Positions 37,701 to 49,738 of a stretch of 64,000 bases of DNA are shown piece after piece. The stretch's first letter is position 1, and each line of letters begins with the position of its first letter. This stretch comes from Coprinus comatus (Eukaryota > Basidiomycota > Agaricomycetes > Agaricales > Agaricaceae): the NCBI GenBank assembly GCA_034638255.1, contig JAWPGT010000023.1:248001-312000 (forward strand), written 5' to 3'. The position numbers and the translations under genes are program-made. The notes beneath the pieces were generated by a model that was not told where the DNA came from, made no database searches, and saw nothing but the letters and a program-made list of their open reading frames with translations.

Positions 37701-38456
37701 GACAAAAACTACGGAGCTTGGAGCTCGGAACAAAAAGGTTCGGGCTAATTTTAATTTTTTTCGGATCACGGTCTACAACACTGCCTCTCACTCATAAGTA
37801 CTTACCTCTGGGTGTCTACAAAAAACCAGCGGTCTCCGATTGTCGATAATGGGAAAAGCGGGGTCCCTTTTCCCCCCTTCCCTTCCCTTCCACTTCCATT
37901 TCCACTTCCACTTCTACTTCTTCCAAGTTCTAGGTCTCTATTTTCATTTCTGTACTGTATTACCGGGTATTTGGATATATCATGTGTTCGAAAGAACCCA
38001 TAACCACTTACATCATTCCACGCATTAATGCGTAATCAATGCGTAATGAATGATAACATGAGAATGAAAACACATATGTATATAAAAGTTATCCGGTTGA
38101 ATTGATCCGAATGTCATCTATTGCCAGTGGTAAGAGAGTCGAGACCCAAGGTTAACCATCAACACAACTAACGACGAACAGCTTAATACAACCTATTACA
38201 ACTCACAAAAAAACCTGTATATACCAATACCGGGAAAAAAACGGAGATAAATTAACATTTAAACACACACAGTTGGTTGGTATATATCAATTTTTTTTTC
38301 ATCATCTCGATTCTCAATCCCTGTCACACAACACAACACAACACAAAAAAAAAGGTCCAAAGCCAAAGTCTCCTCTCCATCATTCTAAAAAAAAAGAAAA
38401 AGCAAGCAAGGCAAGTAACCTAAAGTAACTTACAACCAATCCTTACTTCTTCACTC
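34706..38456. other. 3.7 kb intergenic region, low-complexity DNA
   Basis: No motif-bearing frame on either strand. It holds the kinase promoter side (34706-35200), T-rich and CT-rich DNA near 36003-36120, a region dense in TATCAT/ATGATA words at about 36310-36620, a CCTTCC/CCACTT pyrimidine tract at about 37865-37930, and CA/ACA-rich DNA at 38325-38350 downstream of WBP1. Nothing is recognised as a gene or RNA. Confidence 0.5.
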
Positions 38457-40148
38457 TCACTCCCTTTTAACATTCTTCACTTTCTTCCCTTCCTTAATCT
38501 CACCAGCCAACCAAATAACCGAAAACAAAAAGAAAGCAACACTTGTACTTATAGCACCAGTATAATAAGGCCAAGCAGCGCTTAAGAATCTAGGATATCC
38601 ATCATGTCGAGGTGGAACCACTGGAACTGTTGTTGAACTATGTAAATGAGTCCACCTAAAAAAAAAGGTCAGTTTATTCTTATTAAAAAAAAAACACGAG
38701 ATGAAAGTATGAAAAGTGAGAAGCGAGAAAGACCGTACGTACCCCTTGCGTTTGTAATTCACAACAAACTTGAAAACACCATGTCTATCAGGAGCACGGA
38801 ATTGAACAGAATATTTTCCAGGAGTATCTTCAACAGAAGGTAAAGCAATTCTAACATGAGGATCCAACATTGTGAATTCAAGTTGTAAATCCTTTAATCC
38901 ACTATAAGGTGTCCATGTTGCAGTTTCCGGTTCGTATTTCGAAATATATGCCGAGTAAACCTACAAAGAAAAAGGTGAGTTTTTTTTTGCTTTCTAGTTT
39001 CAATTCTTTATTGAAGGGGATCATTATACTTACAAGTTGATCATTGTTGGTATAGTGTTCGCTAGGTTTGGTATCATTGAACTTATGATGTTCGACTTTA
39101 TCAATCCTCAAAACCAAATTTTCTTGGAACGCCCAAGCAGCAACATCCAATGCGAACTGTTTATTTCCAGAAGGTACACCCCTGATTTAAAAAAAAAAAT
39201 ACGACCCACAAAATCAGTCTAACCATTCATTTAATAAACAAAAAAAGCATTATTACTCACTTAGCAACTTCTTTCTTCGCAAACTCATCTCCAAAGGTCT
39301 CAACACCACCAATCCAAACAGCTCTAGCCCCATTTCTAGTCTGGAAACCTGTAACAAGACCCAATCGACTACCAGCCCAAAGACCTTCACCTCCCTTCTC
39401 AGCAGCATCAACAAGTGAATCTGGAGTTCCAGAATCCACTTCAGCTGCAAATGCTTGTGGAGGAGCATTTAAAATAGGTACAATATACGGACTATTGCCT
39501 AATGCCATTGGTACACCAGAGAACCATACCGGAGATGTGTTGGGTGTGAGAATTTGAGATTGAGTAGGGAGTTTGGATTGTGGGAGGGATATAGGGATTA
39601 TAGATGCTGGTTCAGAACGTTCAGGGAAGTAGGAGAGAAGAGGAGTACCCGGTGGTGGCGGGCTTAATGAGAATTCGGCTGCGAGTGAAGTTAGGGGAGT
39701 TTGTTTTGTTGAGAGTGCTAGAAGGAGATTGGTATCGTGCTCAAGAAGCGTTACGAGTGATTGAGGAGTTATGTCTTTTGCGAATGCTATAGCAGTGTTA
39801 GAATAAGAGTAAATTGAAAATAGGAATTGGAATAAATACTTTTGGTATCGGATGCTAAGACGATGACGTGCGAGAAATTGGGGACGTCGTCTTCTATCAA
39901 CAATGGGGAAGGTGCACGAGGCGCACGGAAGGTTAATTCATAACCCTTGTCTAAATAGCCTAATATTAGCAAAAACATCAAGTATAATAAACAGAAAACA
40001 TACTACGAAGTCCACTGAAGAAGATATTAAAGTCCTCTTGCTTCTTAGGTTCGACAATGACAAGAACAGAGTCGCCGGTGCTAGACTTGGCATATACTGA
40101 GGACGCAAAGGCCACTGCGAGCCAGACCAGTCTGGAAAAGAGGACCAT
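38457..40148 (-). CDS. WBP1: Oligosaccharyltransferase subunit OST48/WBP1
   Basis: Five or six exons read right to left. The N-terminus MVLFSRLVWLAVAFASSVYA is a signal peptide, followed by the mature start KSSTGDSVLVIVEP, as in OST48/Wbp1. Next come LDKGYELTFRAPRAPSPLL and SHVIVLASDTK, then KDITPQSLVTLLEHDTNLLL, the GARAVWIGG segment and FALDVAAWAFQENLVLRIDK. The lumenal part ends with DGYPRFLSAAWPYYTGAIST, leading into a single C-terminal transmembrane helix (FFLFSVIWLAG) and a lysine-rich cytosolic tail ending VKNVKRE, matching the type I topology with a dilysine-like retention tail. The protein is an essential non-catalytic subunit of the ER N-glycosylation complex. Divergent from adenylate kinase across 478 bp. 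Confidence 0.95.
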
Positions 40149-40626
40149 GGCCTTTGATAGAAAGAATCCGACGTCGGTGTGTGTGTGTGACGACGCGCTC
40201 AGCTACAGACGAACTTCCACGTCAATGTGATCATTGTTTGATCGTATTTGGCAATGACTCCTATAAATAGATAATGCTATTTCTTTCGCTGAGTTTGTAT
40301 TTTATTACTTCGATGTTCGTGAGATTCAATCTCCGCCCAAAGGTTGATCGACTGCCAGACAAGACTATTGACCATAACCTCCTACCCCGCCTTGGCAGCT
40401 AGGAGAACTAGGAGCAGAGTACAGGAGATGATGAACTCCGGGTATAATATGCACTATATGCAATTTCTGGCCGGGCCTTACTCGGCTTTGTTGTGACGGG
40501 TTGGTTTTCCCACCCAAATCTCCGCCTAGAAAATTCGCAGGCGCTTTTCGGAACCCTTCTCATTCCAGTTTGGGTCACAGACTAGTCCTCAATTCCTTCA
40601 CTTGTTCATTATCCTTTGCCAGCGTC
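40149..40626. promoter_or_regulatory. Shared divergent promoter, WBP1 / ADK1
   Basis: 478 bp between the two start codons pointing outward. A GT repeat (GTGTGTGTGTG) lies at about 40178-40188, just upstream of the WBP1 start. The frame to the left of the adenylate kinase ATG is open to 40501 but has no ATG, so 40627 is the start. Confidence 0.55.
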
Positions 40627-41628
<1,002 letters not shown>

Positions 41629-41984
41629 AGATAGATAGATTTGTATTTGGGACAGGTCACGTTTTGTTTGACAAAGTAACTCCGTTAATCAGCGAAGACA
41701 GAGATGTAGGGTGCTGCTGCTGAATCATCCGATGCCTTCGCTTCTGCTTTCGTCTGCATATGTCTCCCTCATCAGTCCTTCCAGTCTATCCTCGAATGTC
41801 CTAGACACTCCGTCATACAACTTCACTCCATACTTAACCCACAGCCCCCCATCCGTTATCAGATCCATATCATCCTCTCCTCCACTTTTCGCCTTTGCTG
41901 TTCTGCTGTTTCACTTTATTACCCACCAGCCTTTGCACTTCCACCTTCTATTTCAGATTCAGAGAACACCGCCCATATTGTTGG
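41629..41984. other. Intergenic, promoter region of the zinc-cluster gene
   Basis: CT-rich sequence with TCCTCTCC and CCACC runs. The open frame starting at 41711 has no motif. It is likely the 5-prime leader of the transcription factor gene. Confidence 0.45.
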
Positions 41985-44788
41985 ATGCCACCCGACAGAG
42001 AGGACAGAAAATCGGCGCAATTATTGCGTGGTTCAGCGTGTTTATGTTGCCGGTACGTCAGCAAAATCCATCCCCTATTCAAATTTACCATACTTGATGG
42101 AGTTCATTTGACACTCATATTTGATCTTTGTAGAAAAAGAAAGATTAGATGCAACGGCGAAAGGCCATATTGCGCACCTTGTGTTCAACATGGAAGACTG
42201 GACGAATGTATCTATGACGACTCCAAGAAGAAGAGTCGCACTCAACTTCTACGTGAAAAAGTCGCTCAGCTCGAACGAAAACTGGCAGAATTAGAGGCTC
42301 CTTTAGATGCGGCCGTTACTGCTGCTTCATTGTTGCAGAATCAAGCCCAAAGTCCTAGCAGTCCAGGAAATTCATCGTCCTCGTATGCCAGTTCACCAGC
42401 GATTCCCTTGATTGACAGTTCGCGGTCTTCGTCCAGAGATGGTGGTGCTCTTGACGTTGGTGCTGCTGACGCGACAGCGATGGGTAAAGGAAGCTCTTCG
42501 TTGAGGCTTCCTGGGCTTGCTATGCCTGCTGCGAGTGATACGCTCACGGGGGACCGTTTCATGGGGGAAGCTCTCGACGCAATCCTCGCTCAATTTCGAC
42601 AAATAACACCAGAAGTTACATTAGAACTCTCGTTGGACACACAACGTTACCTGTGAGTGGTCCTTGAAGTAAACCAATTGATAAGTTGATGGAATTTTAC
42701 AGGCTGAGTGTATTCATGCACCATCGTTCACAATGTTACTTTTACACCGACCTTACTCGTTTTCAATTTTATCATCTCCAACGACCAGGAAATCAGCCCC
42801 ATCCATCCCTTATGAACGCCATCAATCTTCTAGGCTGTTTCTTCTCTAAAAACCCTCAATTTCGCATCTACGAAACGGACCTCCTTAAAATTTCTTCACG
42901 TGAAATCGTAGCCTCTCTTCAAGATTCAGAACACGTCTTAGATCTGATTCAAGCTTCTTCTCTTCTGGCGCTATACCTCTTTTTTAATGGTAGATTCGTC
43001 GAAGGCTATCGTCATGCCTTTTGTGCTTCCCGCTTGGCAATGGGTATTGATCTGCATCAGATCAAGTTTCCTGATGAAAAGTATTTTGAGAACTATGTTG
43101 AATATTGGGATAGGGTGGTCTTGTTTTGGCAAGTTTATCTGGTGGATAGGTCTTGGTCGACCGCTGTACATGGAGTTGTTTCGGCGTTCTCGCATGATGA
43201 ATATCATAATCAGATCACTTCACCTATGATGTGGGGTTCTGATACTCTGCAACTTGCGGTGAGTATCCTTTTTTGTAGTAATTTGATGATAACAATAATT
43301 TACCAACTTAATCTCTCTTGTTTTTTTTTGTTTCCATGTATCATAGGATCCGTTCATGGTACCAAGTTACCTTACACGTTTGATGGATTGCACATTGATA
43401 GATTCAACGTTGGATACTATGGCTATGTCATTACCCGCGCTCCAAGCATTTGTAATTACCCTCTATGACCGAACTTTTCATTCATTGACAGGTACGTGTT
43501 TCCTTTTAATGCCTAAAGCTTAGCCACTAACGATCAAGAACGCATTAAACCATTTTCAACGACACCTTAAAAACTATCTATATATATGACCTGTGGTATT
43601 GTTATCACCACACAAACATCGACACTTTCGACGGGCCAAACCTAAACTCAAACTCAAACTCAAACTCAAACTCAATAATTTCATTTCCTTGGTCTCCCAA
43701 AAATACACATGAATGAACGACGGCTATGGTCAATGTCAACATCATATATCAAACATCAATATTATCGATATGATATATTAGAGGAACAAGCAACAAGATC
43801 AAAACCAATAGTGTTGATGGGTATACAAAGGTTACAACATATATTACCTACTTTTTTGGGAAGGGAAATGTGGAGACCTCATGCACCTTATGTTGATGGA
43901 GAGTTGATGATTACACATACGATTTTGAGAGTGTTGGAGTTGAATGCTTGTTTGAATGAAGAAATGGAAGTGTTGGCTAGAGTTCATAATAATGGTGGAG
44001 ATGGAGGAAGTGAAGGTTTGGATTTAGTTTCAGAGACTGAGAATCAGACGAATTTGAAGATGTTGTGGATTGTAGATTGGTTAACCAGGTCTTTGGAGCA
44101 AGTTAATGATGACGATTATCATTTTATGGATTTATTATTTCCCGTACGTTTTTTTTTTTTTCATTTCTCAAAAAAGGCGCATACATCTCACTGACATTAC
44201 TTTGTTTTATATAGCGGATATGGCGTAAAGCTGCTGAATTACTGATTCGAAAAGCTCGTCAATTGAGAGCATTAATACCAACGCCTTCATTACCACTGGC
44301 AACATCACTACCAATACCAGCTTTACCAATATCGATACCCACTACAAACTCGATAGTTGGACTTTCATCTTCGATGAGTTCGAGTTCGAATAATTCGTAT
44401 TCGATGAATCCGAATCTGAATTCGGATATGAATATTCAAAATATAACTCCTACTACTAGTCACGTCCATGGTGTTGGTGTTGGTGTTGGTGGTAACGGTA
44501 TCGTTCATTCCGGCGGAAGTTTAAATCAGGATCAGATTACGAGTACGATTATGTTTGTGGATAATTGTGTGGATTCGTTGTATCGTACTTTGAGAAGTTT
44601 TAATAATGTTACTCGAGTTGCTGGTGAGTAGAATTGTTCTTTTGATTTATAATTGTTAATCTCATACCGACCTTTTACTAGGTGATTTTTTGGAAAAATT
44701 AGAACAAGAATATATTCCTTTGGGATATACAGTTCCATTGAATCCCCTAGATATTAACACAAATACTGTGGTGATTCCACTTAGTTAG
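41985..44788 (+). CDS. Zn2Cys6 fungal transcription factor
   Basis: MPPDREDRKSAQLLRGSACL leads into the zinc cluster, which is completed by splicing across intron 1 (CCR joins KRKIRCNGERPYCAPC, then CVQHGRLDEC): six cysteines spaced C-x2-C-x6-C-x6-C-x2-C-x8-C. A leucine/glutamate coiled coil follows (REKVAQLERKLAELE), as in Gal4-type dimers. The middle part has the xylanolytic-regulator-like fungal_trans region (FENYVEYWDRVVLFWQVYLVDRSW). The C-terminal exons contain the Asn/Ser-rich linker, FVDNCVDSLYRTLRSFNNV and EQEYIPLGYTVPLNPLDI, ending at 44788. Between about 43490 and 43708 every frame has a stop and no AG acceptor exists after 43550, so the exon join there is unresolved; a base error or local decay is possible. 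The target genes are unknown. Confidence 0.8.
43644..43674 (+). repeat. AAACTC hexanucleotide repeat
   Basis: About five tandem AAACTC units in the unresolved middle of the zinc-cluster gene. In one frame they read Asn-Ser repeats. Confidence 0.85.
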
Positions 44789-45199
44789 TTTTTTTTTTCT
44801 TTTGTTATTTGGGTATTTGTGGTTTTCCTCTCTCTCTTTTTTTACTGGTTATTATAACTATATAAACGTTGCGTCCTACGGGTATTTTTTTTTTTTTTTT
44901 GGATTTCTTTTTCTTTGGCTCATCTCACCTCTCAGTTCTGTCCATTTCTTCTCTTTAATAGCGTTTTTCTACTTTTTCAATTTTTTGTTTTTGTTTTTTT
45001 TTTTTTTTTTTTTTTTTTTTTTGTTCTGTTGTTCTGTTGTTGGGTGCTTTGAGCCATGCTGCATTATGCATTATATATACTTTGGGGTTAGATTACAATT
45101 ATAGTTATAGCTTTTTTTATATATATACCCATTACTGCGACATAAAAGTACATATTGAAACGCATTTTTTTTCACCTATTAGGATTTCATAATATATAT
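44789..45199. other. T-rich 3-prime flank of the zinc-cluster gene
   Basis: Very T-rich DNA, including TTTCT runs and both long T homopolymers. The plus-strand frame at 44802-45104 is Phe-rich noise arising from this bias. Confidence 0.5.
44994..45022 (+). repeat. 29-base T homopolymer
   Basis: A run of 29 T, with a shorter 18-T run about 100 bp to the left. It lies downstream of the zinc-cluster gene and to the 3-prime side of the minus-strand LINE fragment, so it could be the complement of a retrotransposon poly(A) tail. Confidence 0.7.
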
Positions 45200-45828
45200 G
45201 TGCTATTTTGGAGGGGGCACAGTAGAAAGTCTCGTTCTCGTGAGGCAATTAGAAAAGCGCCACTTCGGTGCCACCCCTACGCCACTTTTCTTGGGAATCC
45301 ATTGTGACTTGTTCACCTATTTGGATTTTGCAATTTTAGGCACATCGTTTGCTTGTGAGATAACCTCCCAATGTTTGTTTATGAACCCAATCTTCTAGAG
45401 GTTGATTTCAACACAAACTTCGAAGATTGGCACCTTGGTGAGAACTGGGAAGAGTATTTGGTGAGCGACAGTGGGTTATCCTGTCACGTCATCGGCCAGA
45501 ATGGGGTGTTTCAGTCTCAGTGGATCTTTCCCCCATTTTATGAAGGCTCCTGTTTTGTCAAGGAACTCAGTGAGGGCTTCGATCCCTTTTTTGGTGCCCA
45601 GAATATCTGGGAGGTATAGGGTTAGGGAAGCTTTTCGCAGTAGGTGTCTGTGAGTGGCATAACGTTCACAGTGAGCAATAATATGTTCACAGGTTTGGCG
45701 TAACGCGTTGTCGCATGGACATGTGTTTGATTCGGTTGGGATGAAGCGTTCATACTAGTAGGATTCGCATATATACCTGTGGCCTGTACAGCATTGGATC
45801 AGGCGACCGAAATACAGGGTCTGTCCCA
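45200..45828 (-). mobile_element. Remnant of a Tad1-like LINE, C-terminal end of the reverse transcriptase ORF
   Basis: On the minus strand, 45828 down to about 45530 translates to GRLIQCCTGHRYICESY, an in-frame stop, YERFIPTESNTCPCDNALRQ, TCEHIIAHCERYATHRHLLR, KASLTLYLPDILGT and EALTEFLDKTGAF. This is the well-known C-terminal Cys/His block of fungal non-LTR retrotransposon polyproteins (T-G-H-x-Y, C-P-C, Q-T-x-E-H-I, C-x-R-Y, HR-x-LLR, LP-x-ILGT). Upstream reverse transcriptase and endonuclease domains are missing, so it is a 5-prime-truncated, dead copy. Further down, 45449-45351 is shared with another site in the window. Confidence 0.85.
45351..45449 (-). repeat. 99-bp repeat, copy 1 (inside LINE remnant)
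   Basis: Identical to 51644-51742 except for three substitutions by eye (aca/gca, and two in cacc/tatc). It lies about 80-180 nt beyond the conserved end of the LINE protein block on the minus strand. Confidence 0.9.
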
Positions 45829-47398
45829 ATAACAAGAAGGGTTTCATGATTCATGATTAATCGATTAACTCGAAGAAGATATTGGGAGACTTATAGTAAA
45901 GAGCTTTAGTGGTAACGAATATTGGTTATTGATGTTTCATGTGTATGAGGAGGTGGCAAATCACTAAATCTGCTTGTGACCAAGACGTTAGGCCTTTGGG
46001 GCTCAGCCTACAAGCCCACTTCAACTTCCACTACGCGCGTGGCGTTACATAAGTATCATTATATTGATCAATGATGATCGATCTTTTGGCTGATTTAAAA
46101 CATGTGGTGGCGTGTGTGGCAAATGTACGGGATCACCTTCAACATAAGTCTATTACGACTGCAGTGTATAGTGAGTGTTAATGAAATGAGTATCATTCAA
46201 TTGTGTCAATGCGCCGTGAAAGAGAGAAAAGTTGCTGCCAACTTCTTTTTGCCACAGCTGGACAGCTTCATGCACTATCTATGCTTCTTGGATGCGCGCC
46301 TTCACACATATATAGTTAGAGGTAATCATATTATTATAATGATAACAAACATGTGGCCTTTTGTTGACATCTTGAGCATGTTTGAATGTTGTATTCCGTG
46401 CTGATTCCGTGGTTCTCGACAAAAAGATGACCCTGACTTGACTGCTGTGGGATATTGATCGATTATCTTTTGTACAAAGGAACAAGAAATTCCATTATGC
46501 AAGATTGACGCCATCGTGTAGTACATAGTACTATAGTCTAATCAAAGCAACTGCGCGCCACTTGCACTTTGAAGAGAATAAAAATAATCTGCGGGGTCGA
46601 ATTAACAAGCGAGCATAGTGGAACACATGAAAGGTTTCATGTCAAATCTAAAGAATTTCGAGCTTGGTTGGTATCCAATTACTTACAAGGCTAGTGTTGA
46701 GCGTCGAGCGTTTGAACGCGGAACGTAGCACGTTCAGTGTTGAATAGTATGACCGCTCCTAGTGTCCTATCATCACAGTATTTTCCACAGTAACTACCGA
46801 TGGCAAGGTTACCTTTGTTTCAGGAAGTACAACTCAGTGCATCGTTCTGTCATGAGGATGCATCGCGGTGGGTGTTGTTCTTTAACTTTCAACGTGGAAA
46901 ACATGTGTAGATTGTTTTTCTGAAGAAATGCCTACGCGAAGATCAATGTGACATCAAATGGAGAACTTCTCAGAGCGCCGTGAAGTTCCAGAGAATAGGA
47001 TGTGGCAAAATGAGACAATCGGGTAAATTGGAATCATGGTGTCCTGATAGTACAATATAGTTCGGATGTAGTTACAGGGTCTTTGTAGTAAGCAGGGGTA
47101 TAAATCAGGCCAAGATACTTTCGTGCGTATGCCAAATCATTGAAATAAAAACAACAAAAAAGCCTACAGCGTAGTATGTTGCATAAGAGGGGGAATGCCT
47201 CTCAAGAAATACAATACCTTGTAGTATGGAATGTCAACACGCGAGATAAGATTCGAGTCAAATGAAAACATACCATTCTTTAAAATCACTCTATGGCGCT
47301 GTAGCACTCGATCGGCATATATATTCCATTGACCATAAATCAACCTGTTAACCTAGTATGCCAGCGTCAGCAAAAAAACAAGCGATTCATCCATTCGA
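45829..47398. other. Intergenic, no gene recognised
   Basis: AT-rich with many stops. The plus frame at 46102-46404 has no motif. A cluster of TTCAACG/CGTTCA words at about 46690-46745 resembles one near 35780-35830. Confidence 0.45.
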
Positions 47399-47695
47399 TT
47401 ATACCTCTTCAGGGTCCATTTCTTTCACAATATCTATCCAATCGTTGTCATGTACGAGCGCAACCCCACCTCTTGGTATCTGAAGAGCATAATATAATTA
47501 TCGTGGAATTTTATCAAAACGTTCAATGAAACTCACATGAGGTAATAGACGGTCTAATATGACCCGCAAAAGGTGGAGGGGGGCCTGTTATGGCTTAGCA
47601 ATTGGGAGAGAGATGAAATCTAAATCGGAATGCTTACCCTGCGATGGAGAAGTGGTTTACAAACATCAAGCGGAGGGATTCAACAATATAGGCCA
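47399..47695 (-). pseudogene. Inverted partial copy of the 30 kb family gene, broken
   Basis: Reading the minus strand gives PLDVCKPLLHR, an intron with GTAAGC donor, PLHLLRVILDRLLPH, an intron starting GTGAGTTTCATTGAACG exactly as in the 30 kb gene, then IPRGGVALVHDNDWIDIVKE and MDPEEV with a stop at 47399. Compared with 29780-30092, the exon before the first intron lacks one base (CGCAG for CGCAAG), breaking the frame, and the last exon stops about four codons earlier. Nothing homologous is evident further upstream, so only the 3-prime third of the gene is present. Intron retention shows a DNA-level duplication. Confidence 0.75.
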
Positions 47696-48144
47696 AAGAC
47701 CAGCCTCTTCTAGTCTTCTTCCATGAAAACCAGCTACTATTCTCACAGCTGCCTAGAGTTCGATATCACTTTGCCTGGACCTTGCGACTTTCCTTCTCGC
47801 CTCGTCGGATGACTTTCCTTTATTCTCACCAGTGGATCAAATCTATACTTCGAAGCGGGCAAGAAATCGCTTTCAAATTCGACAGACACTTCTGCCCGCT
47901 TCGAAATGCCTCCGTTATGTCAGCTGACACCCGAATCTACATTCATACGGTGTGTCTTGACCGACTAATATCTATTTCTAGTAGCCCATTCGTGAATCGC
48001 GGTACATCTTCTCCGTTCTCATACCGAGTTCCCTCAGCCCCTTTCTTATAAAAGCCAGTCAGGTATGACAATCTAAAGTCACCAGCTAGTTCTTTCCACC
48101 TCAGTTTAAAACCTCCTCCATTGATCAACTCCAATTCTACTATA
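47696..48144. promoter_or_regulatory. Upstream region of the cerato-platanin gene
   Basis: About 450 bp rich in short CT tracts, with a TATA box near its right end. Copies of GCGGGCAAGAAATCG-like and GCCCGCTTCGAAAT-like words form a short inverted repeat around 47850-47910 (CTTCGAAGCGGGCA against TGCCCGCTTCGAA). Confidence 0.5.
48047..48053 (+). promoter_or_regulatory. TATA box of the cerato-platanin gene
   Basis: TATAAAA, 92 bp before the ATG at 48145, preceded and followed by a CT-rich leader. This spacing is typical of strongly regulated secreted-protein genes in fungi. Confidence 0.65.
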
Positions 48145-48567
48145 ATGAAATTCTTCGCCGCTCTAGCCATCCTCCCAGCCCTTGCTTCAGCTGTGACTGT
48201 ATCCTATGATGAGGTCTATGACCGGAGTTCCGGATCTCTCACCACCGTTGCATGTTCTGATGGTGAAAACGGCCTCATCACTCGCGGATTCACCACTTTC
48301 GGATCTCTCCCCAGCTTCCCTCGTATTGGAGGTGCTCCAGCAGTCACCGGATGGAATTCTGAGAACTGTGGTACCTGTTGGAGACTCACTTATGTCAATG
48401 CACAAGGTGTAAGCAGGAGCATTAATGTTCTTGCCATTGATGTTGGAACAATAGGATTCAACATTGGTTTGCGAGCGATGAACCAACTTACGAATAACCA
48501 AGCTGTAATGCTTGGACGTGTTACTGTCACTGCGTCTGAGGTGGCTCCTTCAAACTGTGGCTTGTGA
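48145..48567 (+). CDS. Cerato-platanin family secreted protein
   Basis: 140 residues. The signal peptide is MKFFAALAILPALASA, with cleavage before VTVSYDEVYD. The mature protein has the full family signature: VSYDEVYDRSSGSLTTVACS, DGENGLITRGFTTFGSLPSF, NCGTCWRLTY, a central INVLAIDV and the C-terminal SEVAPSNCGL. Four cysteines form the two conserved disulphides. Cerato-platanins are small, abundant, expansin-like proteins that bind chitin oligomers, self-assemble at interfaces and act as elicitors in plants. The ATG at 48145 was preferred over the upstream in-frame one because it gives a clean signal peptide and follows a TATA box. A donor GTGAGT overlaps the stop: either reading through, or removing the intron to TTCCTAG at about 48647, yields the same final Leu and stop. 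Confidence 0.96.
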   Translation: MKFFAALAILPALASAVTVSYDEVYDRSSGSLTTVACSDGENGLITRGFTTFGSLPSFPRIGGAPAVTGWNSENCGTCWRLTYVNAQGVSRSINVLAIDVGTIGFNIGLRAMNQLTNNQAVMLGRVTVTASEVAPSNCGL

Positions 48568-49738
48568 GTGAATCCTTAAGCAAACTTAATTTCACCAATT
48601 TCATCAACATATCGATTGTTAATTAATCCTGCCTTTCCTTTCCTAGGTGATTAGTTGATCAATCGATTAACTCCTTCCGATAATTGATGATCTTTTCTAT
48701 GATTTTTTTCGTTATGACTTGTAGTAAATTGTACATACAGTTCCTAAAACAGATCGGACACTACGCATATCATGATTTATCGAGAGATTTACTACGAACA
48801 TTTCGTTCTACTACTACCTATAGTAGATGTTTTTATATACTTTTCTCAAGTATTTACAGTAGTAATATCATGGACAAACATTGGACAGTGACAAGTTTGA
48901 CATTTGATTATCGATGAAAAGACCCAGGTTCCAATCAATTCGAACTACCAACAACTGCTAACACTCGCTGTTCACCATATTCGACACCATGCATAAACCC
49001 ATTCTTATATTCGTACCACTTGGCACATAACCTGGACCAGCCCTGGAAAGTATATCATTGACAAACTGGATTGAAAAGCCAAGCTTCGACATATCATATA
49101 TGGCGAACACTTTGGCAGTTTAATATCCATCTTTGAATCCCTTCATCCCACTACCACTACTACCACTGTCGCTACCGTTACCATTTCTTGCCTGTTGAAA
49201 TCAATACAACTGAAATACCATGGAAATATTACTTTGAAAAATTTTCGCAAATATACTTAAGAATATAATATATTCATAAAAGAACGCTACTTATAATGAC
49301 ATTGACATTCTATAATATCCAAGGACTTATGGACTAGTGGTTTATATTACTTGCTTTATCAATAATCCTATTTATCTAGTTGTACTCTATTTATCTCTAT
49401 TTTACACTATATTGTTGGATTAATCCAAGAATCAAGAAATTAGCCTAGTTAAAGTCACCCGGAATCAGCATTGGTGAGTTGGCAATTTTCCCGGAATCGG
49501 AATCAGAATCTGCTTCGGTCCCTGGAGAACCCCTCGTTGTCTATATTCCTTCTTTAATATTGAGTCGTACAGTCAGAACAAACCGTAGAGAAAGAAAGTG
49601 AATGGGATTTATCATTTGGCTGCTATAAGTTACATTGCCCTCAGAAATTTCTTGGTAAGTATAGCATTTTGTAAATGAGATATTATCTTCTAAATGCGAT
49701 TGTAGAATAAAGCGGCACTCAGATCACCCGACGATAAC
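48568..49738. other. Intergenic, 3-prime flank of cerato-platanin gene and 5-prime side of the next gene
   Basis: AT-rich with no supported frame. A GTAAGT donor near 49654 and a TTGTAG acceptor near 49707 suggest a leader intron just before the gene at 49739. Confidence 0.45.

Noticed and set aside
44802..45104. Phe-rich 100-codon frame resembling a membrane protein
   Set aside because: Product of poly-T sequence rather than a coding bias.
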